Below, in pieces: positions 1 through 7,950 of a DNA stretch of 50,321 nt. Position numbers and translations under genes: made by a program. Source of the DNA: Alphaproteobacteria bacterium (GTDB lineage: Bacteria; Pseudomonadota; Alphaproteobacteria; UBA9219; RGZA01); contig JANQEX010000033.1 in the NCBI GenBank assembly GCA_028278105.1, forward strand, positions 1 to 50,321. Direction: 5' to 3'. Positions within the stretch are counted from its first letter, which is position 1, and each line of letters opens with the position of its first letter. The notes under the pieces were generated by a model. That model saw only the letters and a list, made by a program, of their open reading frames with translations. It was not told the DNA's origin and searched no databases.

Positions 1-140
1 GGGGCAGGCTCCAGCCGAGGGTCCAGCATGAAGCCGGAGGCTTCATGCAACCGCCTTCGGCGGTTGCTGGATTCCGGCTTTCGCCGGAATGAGCAGTTAT
101 CTGTTTGGTTTGATTCATTTCTAATTGAGTTCAGACCCTA
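1..140. repeat. Right part of a family-B MITE, cut by the window edge
   Basis: This is the right part of repeat family B. It holds stem-loops around CCGGAGG and CCTTCGG, then the conserved tail GAGCAGTTATCTGTTTGG and the terminal inverted repeat ending CAGACCC-TA. The terminal TA is followed at once by the right end of family A, so B sits inside an A element. The same composite, seen from its left side, closes the window at 49857-50321. No gene lies here. Confidence 0.8.
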
Positions 141-180
141 GTCTTTTCAACGACTTGAGTTTAATTGTCCATTGAACCTA
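139..180. repeat. Right end of a family-A MITE, displaced by the inserted B element
   Basis: The sequence matches the right end of the full A copy at 15120-15304, ending GTCCATTGAACC-TA. It begins directly at the TA that closes the B element. In intact A copies this TA lies within ATTTAGTCTTTT. The arrangement indicates that B inserted at a TA dinucleotide within A and duplicated it. Confidence 0.75.
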
Positions 181-296
181 GCCCTGCGGCAGGACGGATG
201 CTCAAAACGGATGCCCGTGAATCGTATTTGTCGTATCTGGGGCCGGAAGAAAGACCGTAAGTAATACGTGCAAATGCATTTTTTTGGCGCATTGAG

Positions 297-938
297 ATGC
301 TTGAAGGCAACACGAGAAGTTTTGAAATCATTTTAAATTACTGCTGCGCGCCATTGCAGAACCTGCCATGGGCGGAGCGCGCCCTTGTTATGGTGCGTTC
401 TGATGAATATGCCGCCCTTCTTTTGTCAAGGCATGGGAACAGGCTTGAATCCTATTCAACGCATGGTGCGGAAAATGAGCGCCGGAATGCCGGAGGGCGG
501 TACAGCATTCGTATTTTAGAAAACCTCCTGACAAAGAGTTCCAACTCACTGCCCGAAGCTTTGGCTCAGTTTGGACGTCATCATTATCTGGAACTCGGCG
601 AGCGGGATTTCGGACCCGCCATTCAGGTGCCTTCCCTCGAAGCAATCGGCTTGGCCGTCCATTGGATAAGAGATGCCGCGCGCGACAAGCGCGTCGCAGG
701 CAAGGCCGATGATTGCGTTAGCCTACAGAATCGGCTCGCGGCCCATTTTGTCCATTTGCTTGACGAGCATATGGGATTGGAGACCGGCGTTGTCTGGCAT
801 GCGTCTCAACGCGCCACGGCGGGCCGTGAGGTAGGGTTCGTATGCCCGCCAGAAATATTGAAGCTCAAACCATTGCGCGGAAAATCTCATTATAGACGCG
901 GATGTCAGGAGTATTTGAATCTGCAAGCGTCTAACTGA
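297..938 (+). CDS. Hypothetical protein, 213 aa
   Basis: I do not recognise this protein. It is soluble in appearance, with no signal peptide or membrane span, and mixed in charge. It has a cluster of aromatic and histidine residues around 93-97 (GRHHY) and a run ending LDEHMG near residue 160. The ATG at 297 has only a weak upstream purine stretch. It is convergent with trpE and the two stop regions overlap by 8 bp (931-938), which supports a real 3' end. Its base composition is slightly poorer in GC than the neighbours. It could be a lineage-specific gene; a decayed gene is possible but no internal stop is seen. Confidence 0.55.
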   Translation: MLEGNTRSFEIILNYCCAPLQNLPWAERALVMVRSDEYAALLLSRHGNRLESYSTHGAENERRNAGGRYSIRILENLLTKSSNSLPEALAQFGRHHYLELGERDFGPAIQVPSLEAIGLAVHWIRDAARDKRVAGKADDCVSLQNRLAAHFVHLLDEHMGLETGVVWHASQRATAGREVGFVCPPEILKLKPLRGKSHYRRGCQEYLNLQASN

Positions 939-2466
939 GGCGTTGTTCCGCCTGTTGCTCCCCCTTCATCGCGTCTTCGGCCGCGCGGAGAAGGGCGCGG
1001 GCCTTGGCCCGGCTTTCATTATATTCGGAGAGCGGGTCGCTGTCGGCCACCACGCCGCCGCCCGCCTGGACATGCATCACGCCGTCTTTCACAATCGCGG
1101 TGCGCAGCGCGATGCAGGTGTCCAGCGCGCCGTTCGCGCCGATATAGCCGATGGCCCCCGCATAGGGACCGCGCCGCTCGGCTTCCAGCTCGTCGATGAT
1201 TTCCATCGCGCGCACCTTGGGCGCGCCGGAGACCGTTCCCGCCGGAAACCCGGCAAACAGCGCATCCAGCGCGCCATGACGCGGGTCGATCTGTCCCTCA
1301 ACATTCGAGACGATATGCATGACATGCGAATAAAGCTCGATCACAAACTGCTCGGTCACCTTCACGCTGCCGATTTCCGCCACGCGGCCCAGATCGTTGC
1401 GGCCAAGGTCCAGCAGCATCAGATGCTCGGCGCGCTCCTTGGGATCGGCCAGGAGGTCCGCCGAAAGCTCGGCGTCGCCGCGGTTGCCCGCGCCGCGGGG
1501 ACGGGTGCCCGCGATGGGGCGGATGGTTACCTTGCCGTCGCGCAGGCGCACCAGTATTTCGGGGCTGGAGCCGACAAGCTGGAACCCGCCGAAATCAAGA
1601 AAGTACAGGAAAGGCGAGGGATTCAGCCGCCGCAGGCTGCGGTAGAGCGCGAAAGGCGGCAGGGGAAAGGGCACGGAAAAGCGCTGCGACAGAACCACCT
1701 GAAAAATATCTCCGGCAAGAATATATTCCTTGGCCGCGTTTACCATGGCGCAGAACCGGTCCTGCGCGGTGTTGGAGCGCACGGATTTTTCAAAATCAAC
1801 ATTCACGGGCGACGGCGGAGCAGGCAAGGCGGGCAGGGGACCGGACAGGCGCGTCACCGCATCGTCCAGAACCGCTTTGGCGCGGGCGAGCGCCGCCTCC
1901 GCCGTGACGTCCTTCCGCGGATAAACGGGTGTGATGAGCGTGACGCGGTTTTCGATTGAATCAAACACCGCGATCAGGCCGGGGCGCATCAGAATGGCGT
2001 CGTCAAGGTTCAGCGCGTCGGGCCGGGTGTCGGGAATGCGCTCGACAAGGCGCACCATGTCATAGCCAAGATAACCGAACAAACCGGCGCTGGTCGGAAT
2101 GGGCGGAAAATCTTCCGGCAGATCAATGGCGCTTTCGGCCACCAATGCGCGCAGGGATTCCAGCGGGCCTTTGGGGTCCTTGTCGAATGCGTCCGCGTGC
2201 GCCGCCGCGTTGCGGTTGATGAAGGCCTCGCCCCGTTTGCAGGTCCAGATCAGGTCGGGCCGCGCGCCGACGAAGGAATAACGGTCCTTGCGTGTGCCGC
2301 TGACCACCGATTCAAGAATAAAGCTGTAAGGCTCGCCGCCCGCCAGCTTCAGATAGGCGGCAATCGGCGTTTCAAGGTCGCTGAGGATGCGGGTCCACGC
2401 CACCTGCGCCTTGCCGCGCCGGTAGGCGGTTGTAAAGGTGTCGGAATTGGGAAGAAAGGACGCCAT
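931..2466 (-). CDS. trpE: Anthranilate synthase component I
   Basis: TrpE converts chorismate to anthranilate, using ammonia delivered by TrpG, in the first step of tryptophan synthesis. The protein is about 511 aa, normal for the family. An N-terminal ILES motif corresponds to the LLES element that binds tryptophan for feedback inhibition. The chorismate-binding domain carries LDLGRNDLGRV and FPAGTVSGAPKVRAMEII. The ATG at 2466 (MASFLPNSD) is preferred, because the longer frame to 2511 only reads into the end of a MITE. There is no clear Shine-Dalgarno sequence. The gene lies downstream of ppiD, separated by that MITE. trpG, trpD and trpC are not adjacent but lie at the other end of the window. 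Confidence 0.95.
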   Translation of the reverse strand: MASFLPNSDTFTTAYRRGKAQVAWTRILSDLETPIAAYLKLAGGEPYSFILESVVSGTRKDRYSFVGARPDLIWTCKRGEAFINRNAAAHADAFDKDPKGPLESLRALVAESAIDLPEDFPPIPTSAGLFGYLGYDMVRLVERIPDTRPDALNLDDAILMRPGLIAVFDSIENRVTLITPVYPRKDVTAEAALARAKAVLDDAVTRLSGPLPALPAPPSPVNVDFEKSVRSNTAQDRFCAMVNAAKEYILAGDIFQVVLSQRFSVPFPLPPFALYRSLRRLNPSPFLYFLDFGGFQLVGSSPEILVRLRDGKVTIRPIAGTRPRGAGNRGDAELSADLLADPKERAEHLMLLDLGRNDLGRVAEIGSVKVTEQFVIELYSHVMHIVSNVEGQIDPRHGALDALFAGFPAGTVSGAPKVRAMEIIDELEAERRGPYAGAIGYIGANGALDTCIALRTAIVKDGVMHVQAGGGVVADSDPLSEYNESRAKARALLRAAEDAMKGEQQAEQRLS

Positions 2467-2495
2467 GAATAAATTTTGGCCTGATGCCTGAGATC

Positions 2496-2658
2496 TAGGT
2501 TCAACGGACAATTACCAACACGAACATTCCCGCGAAAGCGGGAATCCCATTTATCTTCAAAAACAAACTGGATTCCGGGTCGCGGTTGCTGCGCAACCTT
2601 GCCCGGAATGTTCATTTAGTCTTTTTAATGATTTAAGTTCAATTGTCCATTGGCCCTA
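2496..2658. repeat. Family-A MITE between ppiD and trpE
   Basis: A complete A copy fills the gap between the two genes. The terminal inverted repeats start TA-GGTTCAACGGACAATTA and end with a diverged AATTGTCCATTGGCCC-TA. The core holds the palindrome CATTCCCGCGAAAGCGGGAAT and the conserved block GGGTCGCGGTTGCTGC. The right-hand CTA is the complement of the TAG stop of ppiD, and the left end lies 29 nt before the trpE start. Any trpE promoter must therefore lie in or beyond this element. Confidence 0.85.
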
Positions 2659-4506
2659 ATTATCTTCCGCCGCCATGCGTTCCAGCGTTTTCTGGTCGAT
2701 TTCCACCGGCCAGGCGGTGCGCAGGGCGTTGTCGAATTCATCCAGGTGCAGGCCGAGCCATTCGCGCTCCAGCCTTCCGCGCGTGGCGGCTTTTTGTTTT
2801 TCCGCTTCGGCTTTTTTGGCCGGGATGATGTTTTTCACCCGCAGAACAACCTCGCCCCCATTGGCGGTGGTGATAACGGCCGTCCCGCCCTTGTCAAGAT
2901 TGAAGATGGGCGTCAGTGTTTCACGTGGAACACCGGCTTTTTCCCATTCATCAAAGCGGAAAGGCCTTGTGACCGCTTTCCCGACGCCCCGCCCGGAAAT
3001 TTTTGAGAGCGGCGCGCCTTTTTTCAGCTTTTCGGCGATTTCTTTGGAAAGTTCGGCCGCCTTTTTTGCGCGCGCGTCCTTTTGCCAGTCGGCCTTCACC
3101 CTGTCCTGCACGTCCTCGAAAGGCTGGGTTTTGCGTGGCGTCACCGTGTCGGTGCGCACGAGCAGATAGCCGCCGTCCTTGTCTTCCATGAGGGGCGAGA
3201 TTTCGCCCTCGTTCTGCTGGAAGGCGGTTTTCAGGATGCCGGCGGGAATGTCCTTGTCGTCCTCGGCGCGGGTGTCCTCCTTTTCCAGCTTGAGGCCGAA
3301 GGAGGAGGCGATCTCCTCCAGCGGCTCGCCGCCGGCCAGCATGTCGTCGATCTTGTTGGCGGTCTGCACCAGGCTGTCGATGGCGCGCTCGGCCTGCAAC
3401 CGGACGCGAAGCTTGTCCTTGACCTCGTCGAAGCTTGAGCGGTGCGCCGGCATGATTTTTTCAATCGTGAACACATGCCAGCCCAGCGAAGTCTGCACCG
3501 GTCCGCTGATTTCGCCCACGCCTTTGCCAAACACGGCCTCGGCCAGCGTTTCCGGCAGGTTCTGGCGGGCGAGGTCTTCAAGGTTGTTCGATTGCAGGCC
3601 AAGCGTTTTGGCGGCGCGGGAAAGCCCGCCTTCCTTCCGCGCGGCTTCAACCAGTTCTTGCGCCTTGGCTTCGGATTCCAGAACAACCTGCGTCATGTTG
3701 CGGGACTCCGGGCGGTCGAACCGGTCGCGGTCCTGTTCATAGGCGTTGCGGATATCCTCGTCGCCGACCTTGATTCCCTTGCCGGTATCGGCGGGGGTGA
3801 GGCGCAGGACCGTGAAGCCGCGGCGCTCCGGCGTTTGGTATTCGCCCGAATGCGCGGCATACCAGGCGGAAAGATCATTATCGTTGGGCCGGGGTGCGGG
3901 CAATGCATCGGGATCAATGCGCACGATCTCGGCCACCCGTTGCTGCGCGTCCGCGCCGGCAAAGGCCTCGACCGCCGCGTCGGGGATCACAAGGGGCATG
4001 GACAGCGCCCTTGCCAGAATATTGCGCGACAGCACCTGCCGTTGCGCGGCCAGAAAGGAAGCCTCGTTCATGCCCTGGCTCGCCAGAACGCGCTCGAACA
4101 TCTGGCGGTTGAAGCTGCCGTCGGCGTTGCGCAGTTCCGGCGTTTTTTCCAGGCTGGCGATGATCGGCGCGTCGCCGACAAGCAGCCCCAGCCTGCCGAT
4201 TTCAAGATTGGTGGCGGTGTTTGACACAAGCTCGTCCAGCGCGCGTTGCATCATGCCGGTGGCCCGCGCCTGCCGCGTGGTGAATTCCGGGCCCAGCACG
4301 GCGCGGAGCTGCGCCACGTCTTTTTCGAATTCGCGCTGAAGGACCAGAGGCGGAATCTTTGCGCCGCCGACCTTGGCGACCCATTCGGCCTGCCGACCGC
4401 CGCGGAAAATGTCGCCAATGCCCCAGACGCCGAAGCTGAGGACCAGCAGCAGAAGCAGGCCGATGGAAAGGATGGATTTTATTTTATCACGAAGCCGTTG
4501 CAGCAT
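2656..4506 (-). CDS. ppiD: PpiD-like periplasmic peptidyl-prolyl isomerase/chaperone
   Basis: This is a membrane-anchored folding factor for newly exported proteins in the periplasm. The 616-aa protein has one N-terminal membrane segment (about residues 13-31, LLLLLVLSFGVWGIG) followed by a SurA_N/PpiD-type helical region. A parvulin-like domain spans about residues 260-370 and includes GWHVFTIEKI and FDEVKDKL. A second C-terminal chaperone-like part is rich in Lys and Glu. Length and order match alphaproteobacterial PpiD. Whether the parvulin domain is active cannot be judged, since many PpiD proteins lack activity. It is transcribed towards trpE. The amber stop TAG at 2656-2658 coincides with the end of a MITE. 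Confidence 0.88.
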   Translation of the reverse strand: MLQRLRDKIKSILSIGLLLLLVLSFGVWGIGDIFRGGRQAEWVAKVGGAKIPPLVLQREFEKDVAQLRAVLGPEFTTRQARATGMMQRALDELVSNTATNLEIGRLGLLVGDAPIIASLEKTPELRNADGSFNRQMFERVLASQGMNEASFLAAQRQVLSRNILARALSMPLVIPDAAVEAFAGADAQQRVAEIVRIDPDALPAPRPNDNDLSAWYAAHSGEYQTPERRGFTVLRLTPADTGKGIKVGDEDIRNAYEQDRDRFDRPESRNMTQVVLESEAKAQELVEAARKEGGLSRAAKTLGLQSNNLEDLARQNLPETLAEAVFGKGVGEISGPVQTSLGWHVFTIEKIMPAHRSSFDEVKDKLRVRLQAERAIDSLVQTANKIDDMLAGGEPLEEIASSFGLKLEKEDTRAEDDKDIPAGILKTAFQQNEGEISPLMEDKDGGYLLVRTDTVTPRKTQPFEDVQDRVKADWQKDARAKKAAELSKEIAEKLKKGAPLSKISGRGVGKAVTRPFRFDEWEKAGVPRETLTPIFNLDKGGTAVITTANGGEVVLRVKNIIPAKKAEAEKQKAATRGRLEREWLGLHLDEFDNALRTAWPVEIDQKTLERMAAEDN

Positions 4507-4558
4507 GGGGATAGCAAAGAAAAAGGGTTAACAAGAGGGATGGAAAACACCTTGCGCC

Positions 4559-4640
4559 ATTGCGAGGGAGCTTTGCACCCGAAGCAATCCAGAGCAGGAA
4601 TATTAACTGGATTGCTTCGTCGCCGCGCTCCTCGCAATGA
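4559..4640. repeat. Family-H palindrome (CATTGCGAG...CTCGCAATG)
   Basis: This imperfect inverted repeat starts CATTGCGAGGGAGC, contains GAAGCAATCCAG and its complement CTGGATTGCTTCG, and ends CTCCTCGCAATGA. It lies in the 302-bp gap between the divergent ppiD and tpiA genes. Other copies are at 9310, 30282, 32463, 35811 (half) and 41286. The rest of the gap shows nothing I can assign, apart from a GC-rich dyad AACGGG...CCCGTT near 4682-4702. Confidence 0.8.
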
Positions 4641-4808
4641 CAGAAGAGGCCGGGAAAACGACCTTAACATGACGCAAACAGGAACGGGGGACAAGCGCCC
4701 GTTTTCCCTTGCGAATTTTTTCGGCAGGAGGGATGTTTCTGTCGTTTGGTTTATCCACCCTCCGCCCGGTGGGGGCGAGCGAGACGTGATCGACAAGGAT
4801 ATTTGCAG

Positions 4809-5549
4809 ATGCCCACTTTGCCCAAATTCGTCGCCGGGAACTGGAAAATGCACGGTCTTCCCGAAGAGGGACGGGCGCTGGCCCGCGCGCTTGTCCAGGC
4901 GGGAGCCGGGAAAAAGGGCGTGGAGGTGGTGGTGTGCCCGCCGCTGACCTCGCTGGCTCCCGTGGCGCGGGAACTGGCCGGGAGCGGCATCGCCGTCGGC
5001 GCGCAGGACTGCTCGCCGCAGGATCAGGGCGCCTATACCGGCGATGTGTCGGCCCGCATGCTGAAAGCGGCGGGATGCGGCCATGTGATCGTCGGCCATT
5101 CCGAACGGCGTGATTGTCATCATGAGGGTGACAGTCTGGTCTGCGCCAAAATGACGGCGGCGCACAAGGCGGGGCTCTCGGTTATTCTGTGCGTGGGCGA
5201 GAAAGATCCGAAAATGGAAAACGAGCTTCGCAACGAGGTCGTCCGCATCCAGCTTGCCAATTCGCTGGCGGCGTCGGCCAGGGCCGGGAATACCGTGATC
5301 GCCTATGAGCCGGTCTGGGCGATTGGCAGCGGCCTGACTCCCACGGCGGAGCAGATTTCAGGAACCCATAGGGCCATTCGGGCCTGTCTGCCGCCACGGC
5401 TTGACGGTGCGCGCATCATTTACGGCGGCTCGGTCAAGCCCGATAACGCGGCCGGTATTCTGCGACTGCAAGATGTGAACGGCGCGCTCCCCGGCGGCGC
5501 GTCGCTGAAGGCGGAAAGTTTTCTGAAAATCATTGAGGCGGCGGGGTAA
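4809..5549 (+). CDS. tpiA: Triosephosphate isomerase
   Basis: TpiA interconverts dihydroxyacetone phosphate and glyceraldehyde 3-phosphate in glycolysis and gluconeogenesis, in the cytoplasm. The product is 246 aa, normal length. Catalytic residues are visible: Asn11 and Lys13 in AGNWKMHG, the histidine in VIVGHSERR, and the glutamate in AYEPVWAIG. The phosphate-binding IYGGSVKPDN is also present. The start is set at ATG 4809 (MPTLPKFVAGNWK) because the 21 codons upstream are not conserved in the family. It is divergent from ppiD, as in many alphaproteobacteria, and convergent with folK across a MITE that begins 1 nt after its stop. Confidence 0.97.
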   Translation: MPTLPKFVAGNWKMHGLPEEGRALARALVQAGAGKKGVEVVVCPPLTSLAPVARELAGSGIAVGAQDCSPQDQGAYTGDVSARMLKAAGCGHVIVGHSERRDCHHEGDSLVCAKMTAAHKAGLSVILCVGEKDPKMENELRNEVVRIQLANSLAASARAGNTVIAYEPVWAIGSGLTPTAEQISGTHRAIRACLPPRLDGARIIYGGSVKPDNAAGILRLQDVNGALPGGASLKAESFLKIIEAAG

Positions 5550-5550
5550 T

Positions 5551-5761
5551 TAGGGTCTGGACTCAGTTAAGCAGGTTTTTCATTCAAAAAAACAACTGCT
5601 CACCCTGGCCCCGGCTTTCGCCGGGGTAAACTCCAGCCGGGGTCCAGCATGTTGCCTTCGGCAACATGCAACCGCCTTCGGCGGTTGCTGGATTCCGGCA
5701 TGCGCCGGAATGAGCAGCTATCTGTTTGGTTTGATTCATTTCTGATTGAACCCAGACCCTA
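5551..5761. repeat. Complete family-B MITE between tpiA and folK
   Basis: This is the clearest B copy without nested modules, 211 bp. It starts TA-GGGTCTGGACTCAGTTA and ends TGATTGAACCCAGACCC-TA. The interior is a series of stem-loops: CCCCGGC/GCCGGGG, CATGTTGCC/GGCAACATG, CAACCGCC/GGCGGTTG inside TCCAGC/GCTGGA, and TTCCGGC/GCCGGAA. The right-hand TA forms part of the folK stop codon (TAG read leftwards). Confidence 0.88.
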
Positions 5762-6262
5762 AATAAGTTTCTTCAGCTTCTCGATTCTTTGCGACGGCAT
5801 GTCCATGATGAAATTGGTGATGCTTTCACGGCTGACGGGGTGTGACCAGTTGGGTTCAAGGTCGCACAAGGGATAGAGGACGAAAGCCCGGTCATGCATG
5901 CGGGGATGCGGCAGGGTCAGCTCCGGCGTTTCCATCACCTGCCCGTGGTAGTCGATCAGGTCAAGATCAAGCGTGCGGGGTTCGTTGCGCGCATGCGCGC
6001 CGCCGCGGATACGCCCAAAGCGGGTCTCAATTTTTCCCAGCGTCTCCAGAAGCTCCCGCGGCTTTTGAACGGTGGCGATCTCAACCACCATGTTCATGAA
6101 CCATGGCTGGCTTGATTCCGGGATGGGCGCGCTGCGGTAAAGGGGAGACATGCGCAGCAGCTTGAGCCCGTATTCGGGAAAACGGGCCATGGCGGCGCGA
6201 AGGGTTTCCTCCGGCGTGCCGGCGGCGCTTGGCAGATTCCCTCCCATGCCGATAAAAATCAT
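5759..6262 (-). CDS. folK: HPPK: 6-hydroxymethyl-7,8-dihydropterin pyrophosphokinase
   Basis: HPPK transfers pyrophosphate from ATP to 6-hydroxymethyl-7,8-dihydropterin in folate synthesis. The 167-aa product starts MIFIGMGGNLP, the usual N-terminal strand-loop. It carries the family signature RTLDLDLIDY with the metal-binding aspartates, followed by LPHPRMHDRAFVLYPL. The ATG at 6262 removes 23 unconserved codons of the open frame. It stands alone; folB and folP are not in the window. The stop is a TAG made by the last bases of the adjacent MITE; removing the element would give a TAA stop at the same place. Confidence 0.94.
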   Translation of the reverse strand: MIFIGMGGNLPSAAGTPEETLRAAMARFPEYGLKLLRMSPLYRSAPIPESSQPWFMNMVVEIATVQKPRELLETLGKIETRFGRIRGGAHARNEPRTLDLDLIDYHGQVMETPELTLPHPRMHDRAFVLYPLCDLEPNWSHPVSRESITNFIMDMPSQRIEKLKKLI

Positions 6263-6388
6263 GGCCGTCCTTTTTGTTTTCCGGTCATTTTGCGCTTTGC
6301 CACCCTCCGGCAATATAAGCCGACCGGGCAACGCGGACGCAATAAAAGGATTCGTGAAAGATACTTCCTTGTTAAAAATTCCGGCAGT

Positions 6389-6607
6389 GTCTCAGTTTGA
6401 AAAACATCATGCCCGCGAAGGCGGGCATCCCATTGTTTTCAATTAAATGGGACCCCTGCCGGAGCCTGTCCCCGCCCCCGCTTCCCCGCTACACCTTCGG
6501 CTACGCAGGGCGAGCTTGCAAAATGGCCCGGCGTAGCTTTAGCGAAGACGGGTCGCGGGGGTAAACTCCAGCGGGGGCGGGCATGTTTGCCGAGAGGTCA
6601 AACTGAC
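6389..6607. repeat. Composite palindromic repeat (family I with nested C module)
   Basis: The 471-bp gap before rodA is mostly repeat. The outer ends read GTCTCAGTTTGA on the left and TCAAACTGAC on the right, an imperfect terminal inverted repeat. Inside are CATGCCCGCGAAGGCGGGCAT, then CCCCGCCCCCGCTTCC, a reverse-oriented C module (6481-6560) and GGGGGCGGGCATG. From 6608 to 6733 I see no feature beyond the leader of rodA. Confidence 0.6.
6481..6560 (-). repeat. C module, reverse orientation
   Basis: About 80 bp made of two hairpins: GCAGGG/CCCTGC around a CTTCGG tract, and GCCCGGCG/CGGGTCG around GTAGCTTTAGCGAAG. It lies inside repeat I. Other copies are at 9371, 20611, 23701 and 49891. Confidence 0.75.
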
Positions 6608-6733
6608 CCACCACCAAAATTCCGCCGGAGACATTTCACCGTGTTCCCGCATTTCCATGAATCGCCAATGGCGAGACAGGACGGCATCGTATATGATGTG
6701 CATATCTCCGGTTAACGCCCGTCATTCGCCCGC

Positions 6734-7876
6734 ATGACCGTTTTCCCTTCCCGCATCGAACACGGACTGCCGCTCGCCGAAAAGCTGCGCCTTGTGCCTT
6801 GGGGCTTTGTGCTGGTGGTGACGCTGCTCTCCCTGCTGGGCGTGGTCATGCTCTACTCGGCGGGAGGAGCAAGCTGGCAGCCCTGGGCGGCGACGCAACT
6901 TGCCCGCGTCATTCCCGGCCTTGTCCTCATGCTGGGGATCGGCCTTGTTCCGCTTCGCCTTTGGTACCGTTCCGGCTTCTGGCTCTATGGCGCCGTGTTT
7001 CTTCTGCTTCTGGGCGTGGCGGTGGCCGGGCATACGGGCATGGGCGCCAAGCGCTGGATCCGCATGGGATTCTTCGTGCTGCAACCGTCGGAATACATGA
7101 AAATCGCGCTGGCGCTGGTGCTGGCGCGGTATTTCCACAACCTGACTTTCGAGCAGATGGCGAACCCCTTGCGGCTTCTCCTGCCCGCCATGCTGGTGAT
7201 CGTTCCGGCAGGCCTGATCCTTCTGCAACCCAATCTTGGCACCGCCACGCTGCTGGTCCTCGTGGCCGCGACGATGTTTTTTCTGGCGGGCATGCGCTGG
7301 TGGCAGATCCTGCCGCTTGCCGGCGCGGTTCCTTTTATCTTCGATTTCGGCTGGAAATATTTGCACGACTACCAGAAAAAGCGTCTGCTGGCTTTTTTCA
7401 ATCCTGAGCAGGATCCGCTTGGCTCCGGTTACAATATTATTCAATCGAAAATTGCGCTGGGGTCGGGCGGGCTGTTCGGCAAGGGCTTCGCCATGGGCAC
7501 GCAAAGCCAGCTTCATTTTCTTCCCGAAAAGCACACGGACTTCATTTTCGTGGTGCTGGCCGAAGAGCTGGGCCTGACCGGCGCCGCGCTCACGTTATTT
7601 CTTTTCATGGTTCTGATTGTTTTCGGCGCCATCATCAGCCTGAACGCGCGGCGCCAGTTCGGCCGGCTTCTGGGCCTCGGCCTGACGGCCGCCCTGTTCC
7701 TTTATGTTCTGACCAACATCGCCATGGTGACGGGGCTGATTCCCGTGGTGGGCATCCCCTTGCCGTTTGTTTCCTATGGCGGAAGCATGATGCTGGCCTT
7801 TTATATCGCCTGCGGCCTGCTTATCAGTATCGCCGTCCACAGGGAGGACCCCCTGCCCCTGCCCAAAAACCACTAA
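6734..7876 (+). CDS. rodA: Rod shape-determining glycosyltransferase RodA (SEDS family)
   Basis: RodA polymerises lipid II glycan strands for lateral wall growth, acting with PBP2 and MreB in the inner membrane. The 380-aa protein has about ten membrane segments. It shows SEDS hallmarks: LQPSEYMKIALALVLARYF near residue 120, FLPEKHTDFIFVVLAEELG with the conserved glutamate pair, and the C-terminal IPLPFVSYGGSMM. The ATG at 6734 gives normal length. FtsW is the alternative SEDS member, but the short N-terminus and overall pattern fit RodA. Its usual partner gene for PBP2 (mrdA) and mreBCD are not adjacent; a repeat-filled gap lies upstream. Confidence 0.92.
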   Translation: MTVFPSRIEHGLPLAEKLRLVPWGFVLVVTLLSLLGVVMLYSAGGASWQPWAATQLARVIPGLVLMLGIGLVPLRLWYRSGFWLYGAVFLLLLGVAVAGHTGMGAKRWIRMGFFVLQPSEYMKIALALVLARYFHNLTFEQMANPLRLLLPAMLVIVPAGLILLQPNLGTATLLVLVAATMFFLAGMRWWQILPLAGAVPFIFDFGWKYLHDYQKKRLLAFFNPEQDPLGSGYNIIQSKIALGSGGLFGKGFAMGTQSQLHFLPEKHTDFIFVVLAEELGLTGAALTLFLFMVLIVFGAIISLNARRQFGRLLGLGLTAALFLYVLTNIAMVTGLIPVVGIPLPFVSYGGSMMLAFYIACGLLISIAVHREDPLPLPKNH

Positions 7877-7950
7877 CCCCCTTGCTCATCCTTAACGATA
7901 GTTTAGCATTTCCCTTTCATCCTTTCTGTCCTGCCCCTGACCGCCCCCGC

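Noticed and set aside
943-1959. Long forward open frame opposite trpE
   Set aside because: It is antisense to a clear trpE with no recognisable domain, and is expected from GC-rich third codon positions.
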